DNA of 7,235 nucleotides from positions 1 through 7,235 of the forward strand of contig JAVMKL010000050.1 of assembly GCA_031732875.1 (NCBI GenBank), given 5' to 3'. The first letter of the stretch is position 1; every line of letters starts with the position of its first letter. The position numbers and the translations under genes were made by a program. Of this stretch, positions 1 through 5,889 are shown in pieces. This stretch comes from JAVMKJ01 sp031732875. Lineage in GTDB: Bacteria; Pseudomonadota; Gammaproteobacteria; Competibacterales; Competibacteraceae. The notes below the pieces were generated by a model, which had not been told where the DNA came from, ran no database searches, and saw nothing but the letters and a program-made list of their open reading frames with translations.

Positions 1-3000
1 CAGCGCGAACCGGCCATAACCGTTCGCGATATCCACCCATTCGTAGCGGAACGGTCCTTCCGGTTCTTCCACCACCACCAGGGCGCGCGCCGTTTGAAAC
101 GGGCTTTGCACCACCAGATTCGCCGTTTCGCCAGGAATGTAGGTGTCTTTATCGGCCGTCACCACGACGGTCTGGGCCGGCGGCTGGGACCAGGTCACCG
201 GCGTCTTGCCCTCCACGAAGAAATCCACGCTGACCTGCTGGCGGCGGCCCAGCCGGTCGGCGGCTTCGAGCTGCACCACGTAGACCCCGGCGCCCCGCAG
301 TGGCAGACGCAGTTTTTGCACCTCGCCGGCGCTGGTGAGGGTGGTTTCGCTCACGGTCTCGTCGATGACCTCGGTGACATATTTGGCCGCGCCTTGCGAA
401 AAGTCGCTGGCCTGGAGGAGGGAGTTCCAGTTGCGCTGGATCAGCCGCACGGTTACCGCCCGCCCCGGCAAGGGTTTGCCATCCGGATCGGCCACCAGGA
501 TTTCGGGTTCCACCGCGTCGGCCTCGGTGAAATAGCGGGGCAGTTTCACCCCCAGCACGAACGGCGGCAGCGCCACCACCGGCAGGGTATGGCGCGCCTG
601 CATCTCGTCGGGGCCGGTGACCGTGGCCTCGATCACGTAGCGGCGCGGCTGGGCGGTCGGCTCGACGGTGGGATCGAGCGTCAGGGTCGCGCCGCCGTCC
701 CCGTCGGTTTGGCCTTGCCGGGTCAGTGTCGGAGTGGCGCGAAAATCCTGGCCGGCCGAGAAGCGGGCGTCGCTGGAGAAGAAAAAGCCCTCGCGTCGGG
801 GCGGGGTCCAGGTGTAGGGGAATTGCGCGACCCGCCACTGCAAGGGCCGGTCCGCCACCCGGCCGCCGGCGAAATAGCGCGCCGTCGACCGTACGGTGAA
901 CTCCCCTTCCAGGCTGACCTGCCGCGGCGCGTCGAGCAGGACCTCGAAGGTCGGCAGGCGGTAGGCGTCCTTTTTGAAGGTCACTGCCCCGCACGAGGTG
1001 TTATCGACGGTCTCGTCGCCCGCGTCCTCGGCGTCGGCGGCGCTCTCTTCCGCGTCGGTCGCGGTGTCCTCGGCAGCTTCGGCGTTCGCTTCCGCGCCGG
1101 CGGTGGCAGGGGATCCGGTCGCGCCTGCCTCCGATCCGGTTTCGAAGTAAATGCGATAGTCGCCGGTAGCCGGGGTTTCCACGTCGAACCGGTGATGGAA
1201 ACCGCCGTATTCGTCCAGCTTGACCGGGTAGCGCCATTCCTGATCGTTCGGCCCGCGCACCACCAGGGTGCCGCCGCCTTGGCCGAAACGCAGTTGCCCC
1301 TTCAGGTAATCGCGCACCATGCCTTTGATGTGCACCGGCTCCTCGGGGCGGTAGATGGGCCGTTCGGTGAACAAATGGCATAGCAGTCGGGGCGACTCGC
1401 GCCGTTCGCTCGGATCCGCCGTGGTCCAACTCAGCCAGTCGTACGGTTCCCCGTGATTCTCGGGCATGCTCCAGCGTTCCTTGGCGTAGCGCGGCAGCGG
1501 CCGGTTCGGGTCGAGCACCAAGGTGTCCTCGCCCTTTTGCACGCTGACCCGCCGCAGGCTGCACCGGGCGTGGCCCGGCACCCGCCAGATCCAATGGCCC
1601 TGGTTGTCGGTGACGCCGCGTTCGGTTTTGCACCAGCGATCGTGGGGATCCACCCCCTCGAGCTGGATTTCCGCGCCGGTCACCGGCCGGGTCGTGGCCA
1701 GCGAGGTGACGAAGAAATGGACCTGTTCCCGTTCTTCCACGGCGGTCAGCGCCAGATCGGTGACCTGAAGACGAATCCAGGCGCGCTGGCTGGAGCGATC
1801 CAGCGGGCGCAGGCCGACCAGATAGCTGCCGGGTCGTTCCGGACCGGCGACGCGGGCGAGCGGGGACTTCAAATCCAGACCGAATTTGGCCAGGGCGCCG
1901 CCTTTGAGCGAGGGCAATGGCACCAGTTCCGAGAAGGCTGGCGAACCGAGTGTCTTGATTCGCTTTATTATTTCTTCCACGGCGATGTCATGGCCCTGCT
2001 GGTGCGGTTGCGGTTCGGTACCGGGCAGGGGCGGTTCCTGGTGGTCGTCCACCATCACCGGTTCGCCGGGGAACGGCCAGAAATCGCGACCGAACGGGTC
2101 GATGGCATGAATGCGCAGATCGGCGCGGGCAAAGCCCCGCCCGCGCAAGGGCACCATCTGCGGTCCCAGGCGTTCGACGATGCCCTGCGCGGCATCCCAC
2201 CGCAGCGAGGGTGGCTCCGGGGCGAAGGCGAAACGGAATTCTTCATCGCCCTTGAGGAGAAGGGGATTGTCGTGCCGGTCGCGCAGGTCGGCCGGCGTCA
2301 GGCGCAAGGTATAGATCTGGTCGCTGGCGAAGCGGCCGGCCACCACCAGGTAGGTATCAGCCACAATCACCTCAAGCGCGTCGACCGGGGGAGTGAAATG
2401 CAGCAGGTTGCGGGCGATCAACGGCGACAGGATGCGGTTTTCGCTCTCCGGCTTCGCCAGTTTGTGGTTGAAGGCGAGCAGAAGCGCGGGGGAGGCCTTG
2501 GGGGTGTCCCGATCATCCGCGCTCCGACGGCAGTAGATGAAATCCTTGATGGCCTTGTCGGTGAAATAGAGATCGCGGTGCAGATATTCCTTTTCCCCGA
2601 CTTGGCCGCATTCGAGGTGGTTCAGGCGGAACGGTTCGGCGGTGCGGAAGGACAGGGTTTGCAGATCGTCGTTCAGGTCGGGGGCGTCGGAGAGACGCAG
2701 TTTCAGGTTGATTTGGTGGTTGGCGGGGATGGGGTCATTCAAGATGATGATATAACTGGCGTCGGCCGCCCGAGCGGCGCTCTCCCCTTCCTTGATCGTG
2801 AAATCCGCAGCGGTCAGCACCCGCAAGCCGTCCGTCCCCACCGCCGGCAGCGGGCGCACCTCCAGGGTGATGAGCCGCGCCAGCGCCGCCGGGTCCACCG
2901 GCGCCGGAAAGGTGAGGGTTACTCGGTCGAAGCGCGGCAGGTTTTCGGTGTCGGGGGCGGGCGTGCTGCGGATTGGCGCCGGCAGCAGGGCGAGCAGGGT

Positions 3001-3339
3001 CCGGCGCGGGCCACCGAGGTCCACCGTCACTCGGGCCAGCGGCGGCCAGGGCTCCGCCGGCCGGAATTGCAGGGTGCGACCATTCAGCCAGCGCCACTCG
3101 CCGGCCCGGGCCGGTTCCATCCGCGCCACCCGTCCCGGCTCGTCTTCCACCCCGCCGGCTGCCGGTCCCTTGTCCTGATCGAAGAAGAAGGTGATGGCAT
3201 CCCACGGCCGTAAAAACCGCTCCGGCACCATGGTCGCGCCCGCCGGCCGCTCCAGTTTGTCGAATTGAGGCGGCGCGGCCCAGGCGTTGGCCAGCATCCC
3301 CAGACAGACGATCAACAGACTCAGGACAAAACGGATCAT
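1..3339 (-). CDS. Alpha-2-macroglobulin family protein, N-terminal 1113 residues (3' end outside window)
   Basis: One uninterrupted minus-strand frame runs from the ATG at 3339-3337 to base 1. Bacterial alpha-2-macroglobulins are envelope proteins thought to trap proteases through a cleavable bait region. Residues 1-21 are a signal peptide with an AWA|AP cleavage site. The only early cysteine (C12) is preceded by IV, not a lipobox, so the product looks periplasmic or secreted rather than lipidated. A bacterial MG3-like domain begins near residue 526 (VTDLAL, then VTSLATTRPVTGAEI). An MG2 domain lies at about 655-735 (TERPIYRPEEPVHIKG, Y663). An Ala/Glu/Asp-rich insert spans about 735-780. The segment FKKDAYRLPTFEV opens the next MG domain, and the bait-region-type domain starts at about 1063 (DKDTYIPGE, Y1067). 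The thioester region, if present, lies beyond the window, so its status is unknown. No clear Shine-Dalgarno precedes the ATG; the start rests on the signal peptide. Family call is confident; the protease target is not visible. Confidence 0.93.
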   Translation of the reverse strand, partial: MIRFVLSLLIVCLGMLANAWAAPPQFDKLERPAGATMVPERFLRPWDAITFFFDQDKGPAAGGVEDEPGRVARMEPARAGEWRWLNGRTLQFRPAEPWPPLARVTVDLGGPRRTLLALLPAPIRSTPAPDTENLPRFDRVTLTFPAPVDPAALARLITLEVRPLPAVGTDGLRVLTAADFTIKEGESAARAADASYIIILNDPIPANHQINLKLRLSDAPDLNDDLQTLSFRTAEPFRLNHLECGQVGEKEYLHRDLYFTDKAIKDFIYCRRSADDRDTPKASPALLLAFNHKLAKPESENRILSPLIARNLLHFTPPVDALEVIVADTYLVVAGRFASDQIYTLRLTPADLRDRHDNPLLLKGDEEFRFAFAPEPPSLRWDAAQGIVERLGPQMVPLRGRGFARADLRIHAIDPFGRDFWPFPGEPVMVDDHQEPPLPGTEPQPHQQGHDIAVEEIIKRIKTLGSPAFSELVPLPSLKGGALAKFGLDLKSPLARVAGPERPGSYLVGLRPLDRSSQRAWIRLQVTDLALTAVEEREQVHFFVTSLATTRPVTGAEIQLEGVDPHDRWCKTERGVTDNQGHWIWRVPGHARCSLRRVSVQKGEDTLVLDPNRPLPRYAKERWSMPENHGEPYDWLSWTTADPSERRESPRLLCHLFTERPIYRPEEPVHIKGMVRDYLKGQLRFGQGGGTLVVRGPNDQEWRYPVKLDEYGGFHHRFDVETPATGDYRIYFETGSEAGATGSPATAGAEANAEAAEDTATDAEESAADAEDAGDETVDNTSCGAVTFKKDAYRLPTFEVLLDAPRQVSLEGEFTVRSTARYFAGGRVADRPLQWRVAQFPYTWTPPRREGFFFSSDARFSAGQDFRATPTLTRQGQTDGDGGATLTLDPTVEPTAQPRRYVIEATVTGPDEMQARHTLPVVALPPFVLGVKLPRYFTEADAVEPEILVADPDGKPLPGRAVTVRLIQRNWNSLLQASDFSQGAAKYVTEVIDETVSETTLTSAGEVQKLRLPLRGAGVYVVQLEAADRLGRRQQVSVDFFVEGKTPVTWSQPPAQTVVVTADKDTYIPGETANLVVQSPFQTARALVVVEEPEGPFRYEWVDIANGYGRFAL
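999..1137 (-). other. Ala/Glu/Asp-rich low-complexity insert inside the alpha-2-macroglobulin
   Basis: Residues about 735-780 of the alpha-2-macroglobulin are almost entirely Ala, Glu, Asp, Gly, Thr and Ser (for example AEAAEDTATDAEESAADAED). The segment lies between the end of the MG2 domain (DYRIYFETGS) and the next MG domain (C783, then FKKDAYRLPTFEV). It is in frame and reads as a disordered acidic linker. It may be a lineage-specific expansion of an interdomain loop. Confidence 0.75.
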
Positions 3340-3660
3340 GACGCGGTGGCTCGAAATTCAGGGTTGATACCGTGCAAGTGTATCCGGTGGTTCCGTCGCT
3401 TGCCGGGTGTTTGGGATCATCGAGGTGTCGGCATCAAGTCAATGGGTTGTATTGGGAGGCCCGCCGTCCCCCGCGCCGGGGAACCGGTGCCTGCGGTCCA
3501 GGTCGTGAAGGGCGGCGCGCTCCGCGCCCCGCCGGGGTGGTGCGCCGACGTTCGGCGACATCGCGCGAAGGTCCAGCGAACACTGAAGGCTCAATCGCTG
3601 TTGACGCGGTGATCAACTGGAGGGGCAGGACGCTGTTGGGTTCGGTCCTGGGGTAGGCCG
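3340..3660. other. Intergenic region upstream of the alpha-2-macroglobulin gene; no gene recognised
   Basis: These 321 bases hold no coding sequence I can support. The short open frames have no recognisable motif and no good ribosome site. The part from about 3460 to 3560 is very GC-rich and carries several short inverted repeats. Any promoter of the alpha-2-macroglobulin gene should lie here. A minus-strand TTGACT is present at about 3434-3439, but no convincing -10 box follows at the right distance, so no promoter is called. Confidence 0.6.
3514..3557. repeat. Pair of short GC-rich hairpins
   Basis: There are two perfect 6-bp inverted repeats with 3-base loops: GGCGCG (3514-3519) with CGCGCC (3523-3528), and CGCCGA (3543-3548) with TCGGCG (3552-3557). 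Neither is followed by a T-run on either strand, so they are not typical intrinsic terminators. They lie in what would be the 5' leader or promoter region of the alpha-2-macroglobulin gene. Such stems arise easily by chance in GC-rich DNA. Confidence 0.4.
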
Positions 3661-3774
3661 GCCGCCGAGCTGTTGGGCATCAAGGCGCTGTTGGACCACG
3701 GAAGCATCAACACCACGCAGATTCATACCAACGTGGGGCAGGTGCGGATGGAGAAGGTGGTGGGGAGGTTGTGA
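3661..3774 (+). pseudogene. C-terminal remnant of a tyrosine recombinase/integrase
   Basis: The frame from 3661 to the TGA at 3772-3774 reads AAELLGIKALLDHGSINTT, then QIHTNVGQVRMEKVVGRL and stop. This matches the end of XerC/XerD and phage-type integrases, where the pattern is LLGH....TTQIYTHV..ERM..V...L. The catalytic tyrosine of that motif (IYTHV) is replaced by histidine (IHTNV, His codon 3724-3726), so even this fragment could not be active. Upstream in the same frame the sequence loses all resemblance, there is a TGA at 3610-3612, and the Arg-containing boxes (such as HxLRH) are absent in any frame. It is a decayed piece of a larger mobile gene and reads opposite to its neighbours. The alternative is a chance match, which is unlikely given about 30 well-aligned residues ending at a natural stop. 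Confidence 0.72.
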
Positions 3775-3795
3775 GTGGCAGGGAGGTTGTGAGTG
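3763..3795. repeat. Imperfect tandem direct repeat, 18-base period
   Basis: The 15-mer GGGAGGTTGTGAGTG occurs at 3763-3777 and again at 3781-3795, separated by GCA. The first copy contains the last codons and stop of the integrase remnant, so the repeat duplicates the end of that gene. It looks like a local slippage duplication in sequence no longer under selection. Confidence 0.8.
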
Positions 3796-3886
3796 AATGG
3801 TCAGGGATGCATGGCAAAAGGTAAGATCTGGCCCCCGGCCTGCTCACCTATCGGGATCAGACTCCGATCTATGGGCTTGGGTCTAC
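3775..3886. other. Spacer between integrase remnant and end of the S8 protease gene
   Basis: These 112 bases lie just after the protease stop on the minus strand. A weak 4-bp GGCC stem with a 3-base loop (about 3832-3842) and a 5-bp ATCGG/CCGAT stem (about 3850-3870) are present. Neither is followed by a T-run immediately downstream on the minus strand, so no terminator is called. Read-through from the operon toward the alpha-2-macroglobulin gene cannot be excluded. Confidence 0.45.
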
Positions 3887-5173
3887 TCAATGACAGACAA
3901 GAGCAGGCACCTGGCGAGCTAACGCCGCACAGGCATCCACGACGCCAACGGCGGGTGGAGGCGCAGGATGTGAACCGGTGGGTTGTCGAGCCGTGGTATA
4001 CAGCAGCGCGCGAATCTGTTCAGGGGAACGCTGGGGGTCTTGCTGGATCAGCAGAGCGACGATGCCGGTCACATGGGCAGCGGCCAGCGAGCTGCCGGAG
4101 AGCAGGTCATAGCGGTCCTGGGGTATGGGCGCAACGATATCAATGCCGGGAGCAGCGGCAACGAAGGCGGGGGTCTGCCAGCGTGGCCAAACGACGCGCC
4201 CGCGCGGGTCACAAGCCATCACCGGGATGACCGTGTCGAGCAGGGCGGGAAAGCCGGGATTGTCCCGATTTTCCAGGGTCGCGGCGACGACTACAATGCC
4301 CCGGTTCTCTGCCGCGGTTAACAGCCGGGTTAGCAACTCATCGGGACCGCCGCCCACACTGAGGTTGATCACCTTCGCCTGATGGTTGATGGCGAAATCA
4401 AGGGCTTTCGCGAGGGTCCAACCACTGCACCGGGCTTTGGCACGGGCTGAATCCGGATACCAGCAGGCTTTCGCGACGGTGAGCGCCGCATCGGGCGCGA
4501 TGCCGTCGAGTCCGGTTCCGGCTTGGGCCGCACGAGCGCCGATCACTCCGGCAACCGCCGTTCCGTGGGTATCGGTGGCAAACGAGGGTTCGCCGCCGTC
4601 CACAAAGTTTTGCGCCGCCACGATACGCCCCTGCAAATCTGGGTGGTGGGTGTCAGCGCCCGTGTCGATAACGACCACTGAGACGCCCTGCCCGGTGCTG
4701 ATGGATTGTACTTGATCGGCGTGAATCAACCGCGCTCCATACGCCAAACGGATATAAGCCAGCGAAGACGCATTCACCGCGGCCAAGCCCTCAAACGGTT
4801 GATTGGGCTGCGCGAGTTGAACCCGTGAATCCGCCCGCAAGCGGGTCAGGATCGCTTCCATCGACTGTTCCAAGGGAACCTGGAAGACCAGGCATTGCAC
4901 CCCGATGGAGGTCAGGGGAAACGCGCCCACGCGCCGCAGTCGGTGCCGGGTTTGTAGGTCTTGGGCGATGATGTCCCACTGGGTGCGTTCCGACTCGGCG
5001 AGCGCCACGATGATCTGCCGGGATTGCAGTTGCTTGGGTACGCCCGGCTCGGAAAGGGTGTCGGGTGCGCCGGGTTCGGGTGTTGTCGCACAGGCGGCGA
5101 GCGCTAGGAGCGCGACGCCCATCAAGCCTCCCACGATGCGGTGGACGAAGCGCAACCCGGTCGCGGTTTTCAC
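3887..5173 (-). CDS. S8 family (subtilisin-like) serine protease, lipoprotein
   Basis: This 428-residue protein starts at GTG 5173-5171, overlapping the anti-sigma stop by 4 bases (GTGA). An N-terminal signal ends in the lipobox LALAAC, so Cys28 should be lipidated. Ala follows it (no Asp), which favours the outer membrane. Residues about 50-127 form a propeptide-like domain (RQIIVALAES ... LRADSRVQLAQPNQPF). The peptidase domain follows with Asp170 (VVVIDTGAD), His203 (DTHGTAVAGVIGA) and Ser362 (GSSLAAAHVTG). The usual GTSMAxPH is changed to GSSLAAAH. At the oxyanion-hole position the common AAAGN reads AATLEN, so Asn is shifted by one (Glu301, Asn302). It would cleave proteins in the periplasm or at the outer membrane. 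It sits third in an operon with a sigma and anti-sigma factor, suggesting it is controlled by, or feeds into, that system. No convincing terminator was seen downstream. Family assignment is firm; the substrate is unknown. Confidence 0.95.
   Translation of the reverse strand: MKTATGLRFVHRIVGGLMGVALLALAACATTPEPGAPDTLSEPGVPKQLQSRQIIVALAESERTQWDIIAQDLQTRHRLRRVGAFPLTSIGVQCLVFQVPLEQSMEAILTRLRADSRVQLAQPNQPFEGLAAVNASSLAYIRLAYGARLIHADQVQSISTGQGVSVVVIDTGADTHHPDLQGRIVAAQNFVDGGEPSFATDTHGTAVAGVIGARAAQAGTGLDGIAPDAALTVAKACWYPDSARAKARCSGWTLAKALDFAINHQAKVINLSVGGGPDELLTRLLTAAENRGIVVVAATLENRDNPGFPALLDTVIPVMACDPRGRVVWPRWQTPAFVAAAPGIDIVAPIPQDRYDLLSGSSLAAAHVTGIVALLIQQDPQRSPEQIRALLYTTARQPTGSHPAPPPAVGVVDACAALARQVPALVCH
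4792..5023 (-). other. Propeptide-like domain of the S8 protease
   Basis: Protease residues about 51-127 lie between the lipidated Cys and the catalytic domain. The segment starts with a beta-strand-like RQIIVAL, has a central GV pair (S89-V92 region) and ends with LRADSRVQLAQPNQPF. That ending is the V.[YL]AEPN pattern typical of subtilase prodomains, which fold the enzyme and inhibit it until cleaved. The same layout occurs at the C-terminus of the neighbouring anti-sigma factor. Confidence 0.65.
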
Positions 5174-5889
5174 GGTGTTTTGACCTCGGGCAGCGGTTCG
5201 GCCAAGCGCACCTGGGGATGCGCGCGTAATATGGCGAGCGCGTGCGACAAGGCGGTGGCTGGGGTCGAATCGCCGGGGGCAAGGGCGACGGTGTAAACAC
5301 CCAGAGCGCTGGGGCCGGCGACCAACTGCCCGCCAATCTCATCCAGCAACGTCTGGAGATCGCCCACCGTAAGAAGGTCGGCAAAGACCACGCGCGCCTG
5401 GATGGCCGCCACCGTTGGGTGATCTTCTCCACGGGACAAGGTTTCGTAGCCCGTCTCGGCCGTCGGTGACATCGGGAGCCAAACCGCCGCCGCGAGGGCC
5501 GCCACGGCCAGACTCTCGAACGCCAGGGTCCAGCGCACCGGAGACGGCGTGGCCCAAAGCCAATCCATCATCTGCTGGAGCAACGATGGACGGGCCTTGG
5601 CGGGTTGACTGGATGCCGGCGGGGTCGCTAACCGGTCAATCTCGGCCATCACGCGGTCGAAATGCCCAGCCGGCGGTCGCCATGTTTCCTCATCCGGTTG
5701 ATGGACGAGGGTGGCGAAGGCACCGCACTGTTCCAGATTCATCCGGCAGGTGAGGCAGCGGGTAAGATGCCGCTCGACGGTCGCTTTTTCGGCCACGGTC
5801 AGGGTACCGTTGGCGTACCAGGGCAGGAGTTCTTCGATTTCATTGTGGGCGAGATCGAGAATCGGTGGGTCTGTCATTGGGGTGTTCAT
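5170..5889 (-). CDS. Membrane anti-sigma factor (zinc-finger type) with a propeptide-like periplasmic domain
   Basis: I take the ATG at 5889-5887, giving 239 residues. It overlaps the sigma-factor stop as ATGA and has CGGAG about 8 bases upstream. An upstream in-frame ATG would add 14 residues lying within the sigma gene. Residues 15-60 contain the zinc anti-sigma signature His41-x3-Cys45-x2-Cys48 in ERHLTRCLTCRM, expected to bind the sigma factor in the cytoplasm. A single hydrophobic segment at about 120-140 (LAVAALAAAVWLPM) places the C-terminal ~95 residues in the periplasm. That C-terminal part (about 164-235: QARVVFADLL ... GVYTVALAPG ... LRAHPQVRLAEPLPEV) resembles a subtilase propeptide, notably that of the protease encoded next. 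Role: holds the ECF sigma factor inactive until an envelope signal releases it. Anti-sigma assignment is firm; the propeptide likeness is my reading by eye. Confidence 0.92.
   Translation of the reverse strand: MNTPMTDPPILDLAHNEIEELLPWYANGTLTVAEKATVERHLTRCLTCRMNLEQCGAFATLVHQPDEETWRPPAGHFDRVMAEIDRLATPPASSQPAKARPSLLQQMMDWLWATPSPVRWTLAFESLAVAALAAAVWLPMSPTAETGYETLSRGEDHPTVAAIQARVVFADLLTVGDLQTLLDEIGGQLVAGPSALGVYTVALAPGDSTPATALSHALAILRAHPQVRLAEPLPEVKTP
5182..5400 (-). other. Periplasmic propeptide-like domain of the anti-sigma factor
   Basis: Residues about 164-236 of the anti-sigma factor lie after its membrane helix. Aligned by eye with protease residues 51-127, the shared features are a starting VV/IIV strand, an amphipathic helix (DLQTLLDEIG versus DIIAQDLQ), a GV pair followed by a V-rich strand, and the ending LRAxxxVxLAxP. 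The domain is about 70 residues, the usual size of such inhibitor-type prodomains. No protease domain follows, so it would be a stand-alone mimic. Confidence 0.5.

Noticed and set aside
94..1383. Long plus-strand open frame (429 codons)
   Set aside because: It lies fully antisense to the alpha-2-macroglobulin frame, which has clear MG-domain motifs. The translation is Gly/Arg/His-rich with no recognisable domain, as expected from GC-rich antisense shadow frames.
149..1633. Two minus-strand open frames in the alternative frame (149-994 and 1001-1633)
   Set aside because: Both are in a different frame from the continuous 1113-codon gene on the same strand, are rich in Arg, Gly and Ala, and have no family motif.
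1453..3213. Long plus-strand open frame (586 codons)
   Set aside because: It is again antisense to the alpha-2-macroglobulin and has no domain or ribosome site. The opposing frame has a signal peptide and family motifs over the same bases.
3289..3339. Lipobox at Cys12 of the alpha-2-macroglobulin signal peptide
   Set aside because: The residues before Cys12 are LIV, with Val at -1 where Ala, Gly or Ser is needed, and the hydrophobic core continues past it to an AWA|A signal peptidase I site.
3434..3616. Small minus-strand open frame (60 codons) in the gap
   Set aside because: Its composition is Arg/Pro/Gly-rich with no motif or ribosome site, and it spans GC hairpins.
3832..3842. GGCC-loop-GGCC hairpin as an intrinsic terminator of the protease operon
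   Set aside because: The stem is only 4 bp and no T-run follows directly on the minus strand.
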